Origin: Ecdyonurus torrentis
Taxonomy: Eukaryota > Arthropoda > Insecta > Ephemeroptera > Heptageniidae
Direction: 5' to 3'
Length of the DNA: 64,000 bases
Assembly (NCBI GenBank): GCA_949318235.1
Contig: OX439130.1
Coordinates: 37,024,085-37,088,084, forward strand
The translations under genes and the position numbers were made by a program. Of this stretch, positions 21,022-33,762 are shown one piece after another (position 1 is the first letter of the stretch; each line of letters opens with the position of its first letter). The notes under the pieces are model-generated. The model had not been told where the DNA came from, did not search any database, and saw nothing but the letters and a program-made list of their open reading frames with translations.

Positions 21022-21348
21022 TAGTAAACAACAAAAGGTATGGGTATAAACGATATCAAACTCAATATAAAATAAACAAAGTACCTAAAAATGAAAATCC
21101 ACTTATATGATTACGAAAAGCAATAGATGAAGTGTTAGATCATTTTAAAAAACACGCCAGCTAGATGTAAAGTTGGAATTTCTTTATATGGAAATAGTAA
21201 TACTTATAATAGAGCCTTTTATCTTATCGACGTAAGGAACAGATAGATGCCGATATACTATTAACTAGTATCATATTCTTCACACACAACAGAGTTGCTT
21301 CATTATGCCGCTCGCCATTTTCGTTATGACGCTCACTTGCGCTCACTC
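21022..21348. other. Non-coding stretch
   Basis: Nothing recognised, apart from being the left flank of the next element. Confidence 0.4.
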
Positions 21349-21350
21349 TA

Positions 21351-22326
21351 CCCACACAACACAGACTGAGATATATTACATATAATATATGTATTTTATA
21401 TTAGTATACCAACAGAAAATATATGTATAATATCCATTTGAGAAAGGGATGTTGATGGTATGAGAAACGTTCAAACGTCCTATATCGAGCCTATATCAAA
21501 CGTTTAAATGTAGATCAAAAATAAATGTATACCATACATATAATATACATATGGGTGGTAGATGCTTTTTTAAGCAAAAATTTAAAATATTGTATTTTAA
21601 TTTATGTGGCTCTAGCTCGAAGTCTAATATGTACCCAACACATATCGTTATAAACAACGGCTCACTTATTTTTTAACACTTACCATACTGCAGCGGACTT
21701 TTATATTACTATATTTTAATATGTCAAGTTGGGTAAATAAGCTTCAAGCTTTGTGGTACCTGACGGTAGTGAGTTCTCTACATTCCAAGCCATAAGGTTA
21801 ATAACTACTAGCAATTTTAAAAACATTACAAAATAAAATATCCATTTTATAAAAAAGTTATCACTCTACCAATTTCTATTTATAATATTTTCTAAAACTC
21901 ACTCCAAACTTTTAATTAGCAATCCTAATTACATTTTATATTTTTTATTAATGTTTTAAAGCTACAGCTTTTAAAAGCATTTTGATTCAAAGATAAAGTG
22001 AAAAAGAAGCCAATTTTGTTAATTTCAAAAATTTAATGATTAAAATGCGCTGTAATTAGCACTTTTAAGGAACATCTACAAAACGTTTGGAGGTATACAT
22101 TTAGTAAATGTATATAAACAGTATATGTGTAGATGTAATTTAAAAATAAAATGTATACCAATTCTATCTGTATAATCTACATTGACACTTCATATGTAAA
22201 ATATACATAAAGCAGTATACCAAATGAATACATTTATTATATGTATAAAAATAATATACATAAATCTGGTATATGGTAGATGAAAGGTATATGTATACTA
22301 TCTCATTGTGTGATGTGATGTGTGAG
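21351..22326. mobile_element. Motif-array element 2 (GTATAC / TATGTATA type)
   Basis: 976 bp. The left end is CCCACACAACACAG and the right end, complemented, is CTCACACATCACATC; both are flanked by TA. The outer 200-250 bases at each side are dense in TATGTATAC, ATATACATA and GTATACC variants (21380-21560 and 22090-22310). The centre is plain AT-rich. No ORF of note. TA duplications are common by chance, so this boundary call is weaker than for the other members of the group. Confidence 0.55.
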
Positions 22327-22344
22327 TAGCTTTCATCTGTTTTT

Positions 22345-22509
22345 TTCGCGGCAATTTTTAAAAACTTTTTAAAGCTGACTCGGCTGGCTTTACATGGCTT
22401 TACAGGTTTTAAAAGTTTTGGCTTTAGCTTTTAACTTTTTTAAAGGCTTTAACAATTTTAACAATTTTAAAACTTTTAAAACCTACATAAGCTAAACTTT
22501 TTGACAGGG
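22345..22509. repeat. AAAGCTTTTAAA-type motif array with an ACAGGG end
   Basis: Repeated GGCTTT, TTTAAAAG and ACTTTTAAAA units end in AAACTTTTTGACAGGG. The terminal complement CCCTGTCAAAAAGTTT resembles the CCCTGGTCAAAAATC end of the element at 31998. It looks like the right-hand remnant of another motif-array element whose left end is missing. Confidence 0.4.
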
Positions 22510-22759
22510 TATGGCAAGATACATTATCAAATACAAAAATTAATTTATTTTGACTTAAAATAATAGAATATTCTAGTAAAATTGCTATAAGAAAAGTTCT
22601 AAAATTTCCTAAAATGTTATTTTGAACTAAAATTGCAATTGTTTCTGTATATTTATTTATGGACTATTTGGGCAGCCCGCCTACTGCGCTGTAATCCGGA
22701 GAACAAAAGGAAAACTTCCTGCCAACATGCACTTGGAGACTAGGGGTTTGACAACAAAT

Positions 22760-25700
22760 TTTGCTACACAAAAAGAACCTCAAATGGTATTTTTAAAAAG
22801 TGGTGGTTATGAGAATGGATTAATTTTTCTAAACGAAAACGAATTTTCTTTTAATTCAAATCAATTGACTATAGTCTGAGACATAAACCTTGCAAAGTAT
22901 ATAACCCTTTTAGATGAAATTAAAAAAGAAATTTTACCCTTCCTTGATTCAACCTCTTTGCATGCAGGGCTTATTTCTTATGACAAAAAAGAATTATATA
23001 ACAATTTTGAAAATAAAATACTTGCAATGAAAAACACAATTTAAAATATAAACTATACACCCCCTCATATCTATAGTAACTTATCTAAAAGAAATATTGT
23101 GTCCAAGACTGTCCATCTCTTATTTGATGTCACTACTCGCGATGATTTCAATAAAATAAATGCAAAAATACATAAACTATCAGACACTGAAAATCGTTTC
23201 ATTCATATACTAACTGAACAAGCTACATTTTTAGACACCATTTACCATTATGTTAAGGCAAAACTACAAGAGGCCCTCCAAGTGAAAATTGCAATGGAAA
23301 AATTTCAACTACGCCAGGATGCATACGACCATGAGGTCCACTCACACTTCACAAAGATGGAGAGACGATAAGAGGTAATTCGTGAGTTTCAAGGCAGTTT
23401 GAGAACTTTGAATATCATCCAAAACAAATATGAAAACAAAATTAACAACTTGTAATTGTCATGGGATATGCTATCACTACGTAAAATAACCCCTCCCGCA
23501 AACCATATGGACGCCCGTTGGACGTACGATGGATGACCGCTAAGGAGCCGTCAAAAGCCCCGTCGAACGTCCCCAGGGACGTGCCTGGGGACGTCCGGTG
23601 GACGCTCTTTTGGAACAGCCGACGGGGACATCCGTTGGACGGCCAGTGGACGTCCCACCCACAGGGCAAATTAAAGTTAATAATAATTATAAAAAAAAAA
23701 ATTGTTAATTCGTTACGATCTTAATTTAAGTCACTTATTTTAAGATACGATTCACAAATTCGAATATTAAATTTTTTTTACCCATCCAAGTACCGACTAC
23801 GCTCGACGTTGCTTGACATCCGGGATCACCTGCGCAGCGGCCTAAACAATTCTAACAAAGCATTAGTATGTTAATTCTTTGACTTAATGATCTACTTATA
23901 CCACGATATTATCTCTACATGTTTATGTTGACGCTTTTAGTTTCTTTTATTTGAAATATATATTATTTCAATGTTTAAAGCATTTTCAATACAGATATCA
24001 TACGAAAATGAGTTTCATGGGTATTTCTGTAATCGGGATTCATACGGAACGCCCGTCGGACGTCCCATGATTCCATGGATGACCCATGCGTTTCTACTCT
24101 GCACTGTTTTTGTTCCTTTGCTATAATTATTGCTACCTGCATGTAATAGAATTATTTAACATTGCGTAATTTAAGCCGGATAGGTATAGTGGCCTCCCTC
24201 TGGACGCCCGACGGACGTCCGCATAAATTCTTCAAAAAATACCTGGACGTCCGAAGGACACCCAACGGGCGTCCAAGGAATATATTATCTTGTATATTTA
24301 CTTTTTACTAAAAATTTGCAATTTGCACTGTTGTCACATTGCATCAAAATTATTTTATAAAGTATAGAGGATAAAAACTTTCATATATGCAAAACTTTAA
24401 CAAAAAAAATCCTAATTATGAGGACGTCCCATGGAAGTCCGGCGGACACCCCTTGGATGTCCGATATGTTTGTACGAAATGATCAACTTTTATTTCTATT
24501 TGTCAAGTTTATAGAAAATAAATTTCGCAAAAGCAACAAATATCATTATAAAATTAACAAAAATCATGTAATATTTATTTATATTTTTTATTTCCCTATA
24601 TATTTTTAATAATTATTTGGGACGCTCATCGGACGTCCGTGGCGATTTGTAGTAAATTTACCCAAATTTAAAGAAAATTGTTGCATTTTCAATGTAAACA
24701 TGGACCTCCCTGGAGCATCCTCGGACGCCCATCATCCTTCGGCCGTCCGAATGGCCGACGACCGCGTACGTCCGTGCAGTCTGCGGGCTCATTTACTGCC
24801 CCTTGAAAATTTCAAACATATACTGCATAATATTTCTATCTGTTTGCCATATAGAAACAGGCTTCCAAATTACAACATTGATGAACAGTTAACATCATTC
24901 TATGCAATTTCAAAAGCAACAGCTGCTCTAGTTGATCTCACAATGACTCTAAATTCATGTATTTTATAAAGCCCTTAGCAACTTACTTTGCTATTAGTGA
25001 TGATTACATGCATTACGCTATTTTTGATAAGAATGGCTTAACATGTAATAAAAATATTATATCAATATGTGAACATAACTTTTTATTAATAAAATCATCA
25101 CAAAAGTCATGCTTATATTCTCTTTTTATGGGAAATTATTAACAATTTTTAAATTTATGTCACTATACTGTAGCTAAAAACACTACAGCTATGTTACATA
25201 AAAGTAGAAATGACAATGTCTGGGCCTAATAATTAAGTATACCCACAAAAGTAACACCTGTTTGCTGGGCAAAGACAAAACAACGTCAAGCAAAGTCAAG
25301 CACTAAATCTTATACACTTTTTAATACAAAAGTATTTCACTGCCAAACTTTTGCTCTCTATCTAGCAAACATTTTACTATACTGCCCAACTTATCCGGCA
25401 CAAATCCCTTATTTTTTGTTATACCCTATATGTCACAAGAAAAAGAAATTTTCCCACCCCTCATTAAATATTGATAAATCAAAAACCCTTCCTTTTATAT
25501 TAGCATTGAAGAACCTATATATTAAAAACTCTTTTGATACCCCAGATCCTGGCATGGAAATTTAAAAATTTTCAAAAATGGTACAATATTTTAATACAAG
25601 CCCACAAACTATAAAATATGTAGCCCAGAATAATCAAATTGTTATTTCTATTATTTTATTATTCTTTTTATTTGTGTTTATTGTCATGTTTGCTTTCTAT

Positions 25701-25769
25701 GCATATAAGAAAATCCAAAATATACCAGGCATAATGTGCCGCTATATACGTTCAAATATTTTTCATTAA
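22760..25769 (+). pseudogene. env: Decayed envelope (F-like) gene of a second retroelement, split by a DNA element
   Basis: One reading frame can be followed from about 22780 through in-frame stops at 22877, 23042 and 23369 and another near 23453, up to the insertion at 23495. It resumes directly after 24789. Seen in order: an N-terminal beta-rich stretch, a basic SKR site near 23087 followed by a helix-rich region, then after the insertion a region rich in Tyr and Leu with a frameshift near 24960. Last comes a hydrophobic membrane anchor at about 25640-25700 followed by a short basic tail. The layout matches the F-like envelope of the intact retrovirus at 12655-14547, but the sequence is only distantly similar, so it comes from a different element. 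No matching gag, pol or LTR was found. Confidence 0.65.
23495..24787. mobile_element. Motif-array element 3a (GGACGTCC type)
   Basis: 1,293 bp, ends CCCGCAAACC and (complement of the right end) CCCGCAGACTGCACGG, flanked by CT (23493-23494 and 24788-24789). The reading frame of the decayed env gene continues across it once the element and one CT copy are discounted, which proves a 2-bp duplication. It is studded with GGACGTCC, GGACGCCC and GGGCGTCC, densest at both ends, in an otherwise AT-rich body. An inverted relative lies at 41367-42903. No transposase is visible. Confidence 0.85.
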
Positions 25770-25940
25770 CAATCACCACGCAACATTAACATAAGCCCAC
25801 CACAACACATTACTGAACGCTACACTCCATGCAAAACCACCATGTCATCCCTCATATGGATGCCACTCCTATCTCTACTAAGCAAGCACGGTTAGCCATT
25901 TTAGAAATATAAGCAATTTGTATACATATTTATTTGTATA

Positions 25941-26078
25941 TTAAAAAAAAAAAGAAAGAAAGAAAGAAAAGAAAAGAAAAGAAAAGAAAAGAAAAGAAAA
26001 GAAAAGAAAAGAAAAGAAAAGAAAAGAAAAGAAAAGAAAAGAAAACAAAAGAAAAGAAAAGAAAAGAAAAGAAAAAAA
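25941..26078 (+). repeat. (GAAAA)n microsatellite
   Basis: An A-run and GAAA units lead into about 25 copies of GAAAA, with one interruption near 26045. The Phe/Leu/Ser-rich minus-strand ORF through it is an artefact. Confidence 0.95.
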
Positions 26079-26106
26079 GCGAAAATGTATACATGCATAC
26101 CTTTAG

Positions 26107-26400
26107 TTAAGCAGAACCAGGGCCAGACTTCTCATTAGTAGACTCCTCCTCAGATTGGTGGCACTCATCTATTGATTCGGAAGGCACCTCAGTACTAGCG
26201 TCAGAAACATTGCCATGCTCCTTGGTCGAATCATCAAAATTATCATCGTTTTCATCGCTTGAGACATCTGACATGTCACTCAAGTGCTCTATTTGGACAC
26301 AATTGCTAGCTGATGAATTTCCACTAGCATGGCACGCATCAGCTTTCGCATCTTTTTCTACAGAGCATTTATCAGCAACCACTAGGCCCTCAGCACCTCA
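26107..26400 (-). pseudogene. Possible acidic protein fragment
   Basis: The minus frame is open for about 95 residues between stops, with no ATG. It is rich in Asp, Glu and Ser (for example DMSDVSSDENDDNFDDS). The plus strand is also open in part of the region (26210-26512). The bias could come from a real acidic tail of a protein or from simple sequence. I recognise no family. Confidence 0.25.
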
Positions 26401-26579
26401 AGACCAGCATTTGTTTTTACCTAAAACTCTGCCCGTTAGTATAGATCTGATGAACAGCCTCCATCCTAAAATATTCTCGCCACATTATACCAATAACGAA
26501 TATGCACGATAGCAACAGATGTAGACTTATATACTTTAATTTAAAATCTTCATGTAGGTTTACATAAAGATTTTAAATA

Positions 26580-29535
26580 GATTTTTTGATACCTGAAATA
26601 TTCAAGTAAGTGATAAAATGTTACATGAAGTGTTCATGTTAGGTGATGAACTTTTTTTTATCTGTGTACGCTGTAACGACCCAGCATTGTCGTTACTGTA
26701 TTAAAATCTTTTTTTTTATATATATAAAAATAGTATTCCTTTAGAAATAAATTTTTGTTGCCAACATTGTAAAATATCGGAATATTTTACAATCTCACCA
26801 AGGCAGTGTTAAGTGCAAAATTCTTTGCTATTGTGTGCTCTGCCGTTATGTAATTGAACAGTCCCGTGTTTATTGCTTTAATTTTGTTATTGCGACTGGT
26901 CGGCACAAGACACCTGCATGTCACGGATGCATAGCGGTTGATGGACCGTCAGTTTTCCTCCCTCTATGTGCGTACTGCATTTACTTTTAGCCTCGTGGGC
27001 CAGGTGCCAGTTTAAGTTTTTTTATACTAACCCTATCGACCCGCTTATAGTAAACCGTTTTTGCAAACAAAAAAAAGTAAGTTATTTTGTATATTATATA
27101 TTATAAATAAGATATGAAAGAAAGCATATTTTATTTTCCTAAGTAAATTTAGCAAAATTAAAACTTCAAGTTTTTTTTAATATATATTTTTTTATTATTA
27201 TTGTACTTTTAAAAAATAAGAATAAAACATGCTTATTACGAATTTTATTTGTAACTTTAAATAAAAATGAAGAATATAAATTTAATTATTTTGGATCTAT
27301 TTTTTGGCGCAATCTTGGTTTTTACATCGTGTACGTGCGGTAATACATAACTGCCACGCCCTTGTAAATGCCATCTTGGTTATTAAACTTGTAAATGTAC
27401 GCAAGACTCATTTTTATCCACACAAATAAGGCTCCATCTTGACTTTTACCTCTTGTACGTGCGCTAATATATAACTGCCCCGCCCTTGTCGACGCCATCT
27501 TTGTTTTTAATTTCATAGACGTACGCGAGCATGTGTGGATTGTTTGCAAGCATCCACATAATTTGTCTGTATGCATCTACACAATATTTTACCTCGTATA
27601 CGTGTGCTAACACACTTGTTACACCCATATCACCGCCATCTTCGTTTGTTTACCTTGTGGACGTACGCGAAAAGCAGTGCTTCACACAAAAACGCCACTA
27701 TTTTGTTCTAAACCTCGTCGACGTACGCGATCCACACAATTAACACTAATCCACATTTTAAGCAATCCATATTACTCTACTATCAACTCCTAAACAACAA
27801 ATACTAGTGTGTTCTATATATCAAGATTTAATGAATTTTATTTTTTATATTAGACTTTTATAGAGAAAAAAATTAATAAAGATTGCATATTTAAATTGAC
27901 ATGGGTCAATTTGCGATATTTTTTTTTTCGGCAAATTCATTATAGAAAAATCAGAAAAATCATTCTTTAATAAAAATCAACACGAAGAACAAGCTAGTAT
28001 ATTTTCAATTTCTGAAAAAAAATTTGAAGTGGGTCAAAATTGGGGTCTAAAAATAGAATATTTAACATAAGGAAGCAAGGCTCGAGAGTTTTTATGATAG
28101 AATTTTTTTTCATTTTTTGATACGCCAGCCCTAACTTAATTCAGTCATAATAAAAAATTTCACTCCTAACCTTAAATAGTACTTAAATAAAAACTTGTTC
28201 TACCTATATTTTTTTTATTCTATTTAACTAAAACAAAAATGAAGGAAGTTTTTTGTATGGTTTTATGCCTTTAGATATATATTATTTAACATATAAAGCA
28301 AAACGTAGCAAACCATGCACGTATTCTTACCTGTAAAGTATACAGTACTTCAGATATCATCAATTTTAAACGAAGCAGTTGCGACTACAACTCTTGCGTC
28401 TTGCAAGTGGAGTTTGTAATTATGCTTAGCATAGGGAGCCATGGTTGTACTTATTGACGATATTGCTTGCATGTCTTAGGACTGTCCGAGAAACAGGGTG
28501 TTGTTTACTGTGACAGCTAAACATTGAAGTGAAAAACAGCGACAGTTTATCGAAGAACTCATCAGATGTTCCATGGTGCGCCTTATTTAAAGTGAGGATT
28601 GATATTACATTCTTCTTGTTTTGACAAATGAATTAACATTTGCAAAACGTTTTTGTGGTCAAAATATTTTTTTTCATTCTATATTCGATCCTTATATAAT
28701 ATAATAACATATAATAATGTATCATAGCATATCTTAATATTGCATTCTGTTTCCTCTCGGAATATAAATACAAAATATTTTATAACATAATAATATTATA
28801 CATGAAAAAATTGTTTTCACTTCCATACGTATTATTGCAAAATTTTTAAAATTATTTTATTGCAAGTGGTTCATTAAACTGGCAAAATGCGTGTGAATTT
28901 TCTTTGTCCTATGTACACCTTTGGCCGATTCAGTTCCCGAACGCAGCAATGGCACCGCTCTAGAAACCGATGCTTTTTTCAATGATTTTTCTTTGTCCTT
29001 TGTACAGCTTTAGCCGAATAAGTTCCCGAACGCAGCAGCGGCGCTGCTCTGGGCACCGCTGCTTTTTCTTATTTAAAATATCATATTCTGTGATTGCAAG
29101 ATTCCTATATGCAAATCGTTCTCAAACTTTTGGTAACGGCTGTACGCAGTTATAAAGTTATTTAATCATAAAGAAACAATTTTTATAGCCAACTACAGGA
29201 CCCCACTTTTCAGAAAGTAACCCTTTCTGAAGGCCTCTCAAAAGTCATCTCTACATATTATTTTTTTTCCCTGGGATTGTTTTTAATATTTGGTTAAATA
29301 TATTTGGTTGGCGACTGGTAGAATTAAATAAAGTTTTAAAGTAGAGCCACATAGAATTTTCAATTACTTGTACTTACATTTTTTAATTAATTACAGAGAA
29401 ACGACGCTAACAAATTAAACGGTCACATTAGGTTTAAAATAAAACATTTTTATGATTTTATTTTACAAACAAACCATCACTTTTCAACACACATCACTCG
29501 TTAATATATTATAATACTTATGATATATTTTAGTT
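26580..29535 (+). repeat. Interspersed repeat unit CDA, most complete copy
   Basis: Three consecutive parts are shared with other places in the window. C (26580-27070) matches 59203-59685. D (27075-27790) matches 45601-46480 and 59690-60450. A (27790-29535) matches 51501-54364, apart from an insertion there. C contains TGTAACGACCCAGCAT at about 26671 and ends GCAAACA near 27069, so it could be a solo LTR of about 400 bp. D carries internal repeats of CGCCATCTTGGTTTTTACCT and GTACGTGCGCTAATA. There are no credible ORFs. Confidence 0.75.
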
Positions 29536-31339
29536 TTAAACTTACAAGGGAGGGTATTCTATCATGACACGAGTTCGAAGCTGGGACTTGGAGTGGGGGA
29601 TGACCTCCCAACCAAAGGTTTACTACTAAATTTTTACGTCCCAATACGCACTTTTACGAGAGTTACGGCCGTAAACGTAAAACACGTGTTTTACATGTTA
29701 ATCAATGGGACTTTAAATATAAGAAAAAATAATTTTCATACCACAACGTTTAAGGGGTCAATTTCTATATAAAAAGTGACGTACTTTTCAAAAATTGACT
29801 TGTCTTGGTTGTAAAATTATAATTACGGGCTTCAGGGGCAACAATGCTATTTTTGAACACTACCTTACGTCACTGAATTGCCTATAAGAATTCGAAAAAT
29901 TATTTTTTCAAACTTTAACAAAAATAGTCAAAAACTGCATAAAATTTGCCATCGATTTATGTCTATAACATTAGGTTTGCGTAAAATATAACGGTAGTAG
30001 CGCTCGCGAAAGTAGGAACAGCTAGCAATTTTTGTTCATCGCCGTAAAATTAACATAGGCTTTATGGGCAAATTGGCAAGTTTTTGACCGAATATTATAA
30101 AAGTGACGGATCTTATGTAAAATGATGCACTCTTTTCAATAAAACTAATCTTGAAATCGATATATCAAATTAGGAGTCACCAAAGGCAATTTGATCATGT
30201 GGCTATATCATCTCCCATATAAATAACATGACAAGTGGTACAAAGTGCTGTATAACGTGAGTCTGGTGTAAAATTTGGTAAAATATACAAGAGCGTTACC
30301 CATCATTTTTTTCGTCATTTTATTAGAATCAGGCAATAAAATTATTATAATATCAAAAAAATAGTTTATGCCCATGAGCCCCTATATATACACAGAAAAG
30401 TTCTCCAAAAATAGTGGAAAATGACACATATTTTTTTAAAATTCACGATAAAGGTCGCGTCTGGCAAACTTTTTAAAGGTGACCATCCCACACACGTTTC
30501 CATGTGCGTGTCTTAAAAATTAGACTATAATTTCTATTAGAAAAAAGCGCGTGCAAACGGGTCCAAAAATAGCAGTTTTTCGTTTCTGTAGGCTACAGCT
30601 AAAATAATAAAACTCATAATGCACTACATCAGAATGGTTGCATTTTTGACGCTCTACACGCTGGTAACCTTAAAAATGCAGTAGCTGTACTTTTCAAGAC
30701 GCTACAGTTGGAATAGCGGTTTTGAAGGGGGTCGAAAGAAGGGGACCCGCTTCTTTGTTTTTTGAGCCAAAAAAAATTTTGTCTTGTATTTTCATGTTAC
30801 TCATCTTTTTATGTCATTTGTGGGGCCCCTCTCACGAATCTAAAATCAGTTATTCAAAACTGCAAATATTAGGGTCATAGTGCCTATTTTAAAATGTTGT
30901 CTTTTTTAGGTCATTATAACACGTAAAAATGAAAAAAATTATTTTCAATTTAAATGCATGTTATTACGTAAGCATATAGTTATGGAGCACTCGTTATCGG
31001 CTCACAAGCTATCAGAGCCATGCCAATATATGGAAATTCAGTCCTACGCTGACAATGCTTCAAAAAGAAAAAACGCCTTTCTTGTTTCCGGTGCAAAAGT
31101 ATTATAAGGATTGCTTATGTTTACTCAAAATGCGGAAAAGGAAGTGCCGGAAGTTTCCTCTTTCGGCCACTTCTTTTTCCGCATTTTGAGTAAATAACAA
31201 AAACAACTAAGGAATACAGCATGTAAAACGAATCACACTATTCTCCAACCCCCTCAAAAAAAATTTTAAAAATTAAAAATTAAACATGGCACAAAAAAGG
31301 GGGTCACATCCATGTTATATAAAGAGTAAGTTCAGTGGA

Positions 31340-31995
31340 GCATCAGTTGCAAATTTACTCTGTCGGGCCGTACGAAAAAGTATCGAAACGTTTGAACATT
31401 TCTAACTGATTTCAACAACGCAACTGCATGCTCCGTTACCCAAAACTTACAGTAAATAGGAATCGAGAATAGCTATCGCTCACTGTCGCTCTGAGACCTA
31501 TACTTATGCGTAGTATGTATAGAAACGGAATTGGATGTGAACGAAATCGCTTAAAGTCAGTCTCAAAACACATGTCCTTTATAAGTCGACCGAAAGCTAA
31601 CGTTCAGGGCTTTAAAAGAAAAAAAAAAAAGAAAAAAAACGCAAGCAAGCAAGCGAGATCTACAGTTTCTTTATTATTCTATACGCTAGAAAAAATATAA
31701 GATTATATTGTCCCTAAAAATGCTGTTAGATAATGAACAGAACTGTTGTTATGTTCACATACAATGCCACAAAGACCTTCCGTAACAACATGGTAGAACC
31801 GCAAACTTGTGTTCATCCTGCGAGTTATGCTACCCGCTACAACTTTACTATAATAGAGCCGTAACGTAAAAGATACGAGATACTTTGCATATCTCGCAGG
31901 ATGATCACACAAATTTGAGGGGCTACGGAAGGTGTTTGGGTCATCATAAATAAGTTTATGAACAGTTCTTCTCATTATCTAACACTGAAGAAGCC
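31340..31995. other. Loop of the type T element, non-coding
   Basis: Left half of the loop between the two arms, with an A-rich run near 31617-31640. Small ORFs at 31506-31700 and 31703-31975 show no recognisable features. Confidence 0.45.
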
Positions 31996-33295
31996 TTCCC
32001 TGGTCAAAAATCTTGCCTTAATTCTTACAAGATCAACTTAAGATCTTGTAAGATGGATTCAAGACATCCAAGATCTTGAACATTTAAAAAAAGTAAGGCA
32101 AGATTGTTCTAGATCTTACCAAAACTTAAAATCTTGCATGAATCTTACAATAAGATCTTGCAATTAATCTTGCATAAGATATTTTCGTGTGCAAGATAAA
32201 AATTAGGTTTCAAGATTAATTTTTCTTGTGCAAGATCCTAAAAATCTTACACAAGTAAATAAATCTTGCACAAGATCAACATCTTGGCAAGAAAATATCT
32301 TGCGCAAGATTTTGTAGTCTTGTCAAGGCGTAAATCTTGAACAACTTGTGCAAGATAAATATTTTCTTGTGCAAGAAAAAGTATCTTATTCACGCAAAAA
32401 TCTTGAGTAAGATTATTTTTACCCAAGATAAAATCTTGCATCAAATTTTTACAAGAAAAAATCTTGCAAGACTTAACAATGCAAGATCTCTAAATCTTGT
32501 GCAAGAATTTGTTCAATTTTCCAAGTCCAGAATTCTATAATTTGGAGCAAAATTATAAATATCTTGCATATTTGGATTTATCTTGAACAAGATCGTAAAT
32601 CTTGCATTTATAGAGGCCAGCAGGTAAGATATTTTAAGTTTATGCGGAAATTTTGTGAAAGATATAAAATATCTTGGATAATATAAAAATATCTTGTGCA
32701 AGATTTTTTCGCGCGCTTTGGCCATCTATCGGTGTATTTTGTAAACTTTGATGAGGAAACAGCCAGTGCGCATGACTGCACGCATTGCATTATGGGTAAT
32801 AATGGATGCTGTTGATAGATGATAAACATGTCGTACATGTGCTTTGTGTTTCTTTTAGTTTTGTGGCGTTTATAATAGTGATAATTAAGTTGCTTATGCA
32901 CCAGATTCTACATTATAACAGGTAAAAAACATATTTAGTAATCGTTCCACACGCAAATTAGATTTTAGGCTAATATGAACTTATCTTTGTTTTCATATAC
33001 GAGCTCTTCATTGATTTAGTTGAGAAATTCGTAACAAACACAAAGTGATCTATGATGATGGATCTGTGGAAATGCTATAGGTGGGCCTTTTTTGGATGAA
33101 ATGAGTGTACTTCTTTTTTTTTTTTCGTAAAAGTGATGAAACAAATTTTTTTTTTATGTTTTTTCGTATATTTAAATGTCTATATAAAAACAGAATAAAG
33201 GGTATAATATTTTGGGGGAATTAGCTTATAATTAATTATTGCATCTTTTTTTACTATATTGTGAGTTGATAATGCGAGAATTAAAGCATTATTTT

Positions 33296-33545
33296 CTAAC
33301 GGTTTTCATCTTGAGTTAACCTTGCAAGAATCAAAGCAAGATTTTCCAACGGTTTTTATCTTGAGCTGATCTTGCAAGAGTCAAAGCAAGATTTTCTAAC
33401 GGTTTTTATCTTGAGGTGATCTTGCAAGAGAGTCAAAGTAAGATTTTCTAACGGTTTTTATCTTGAGGTGATCTTGCAAGAGTCAAAACAAGATTTTCTA
33501 ACGGTTTTTATCTTGAGTGGATCTTGCAAGTATCAATGCAAGATT
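33296..33545 (+). repeat. Tandem array, about 61-bp unit
   Basis: About four to five units containing TTTTCTAACGGTTTTTATC and CTTGAGNTGATCTTGCAAG, each with the parent element's CTTGCAAG motif. Confidence 0.8.
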
Positions 33546-33762
33546 TTCTAATAATTTTAATTTTTTGAGCTGTAGGCAAGATTCAATGCAAAATTTCATA
33601 TTTTTAAGTTTTTCTTCTTTATATAGCTGATCTTGCAAGATGCATAAAAATTTTGTATGATTATCACATCTAATTTGTTGCATGCTCTATAAACCATAAT
33701 GCATTTGTTTTCTAAATTTGTTTTCTTACATTTTTTTTTACATAAATGTCATTTTGTTATTT

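Noticed and set aside
20274..21110. Two long ORFs encoding Phe-Ile-His-Ser repeats
   Set aside because: They are translations of the (CATT)n microsatellite; every frame gives the same tetrapeptide.
25901..26098. Minus-strand ORF rich in Phe, Leu and Ser
   Set aside because: Translation of the (GAAAA)n microsatellite.
26672..27069. Firm call of a solo LTR in part C
   Set aside because: Ends look LTR-like, but sequence shared upstream and downstream of it in both copies means no target duplication can be shown.
32247..32901. Several overlapping ORFs on both strands
   Set aside because: By-products of the ATCTTG/CAAGAT motif array.
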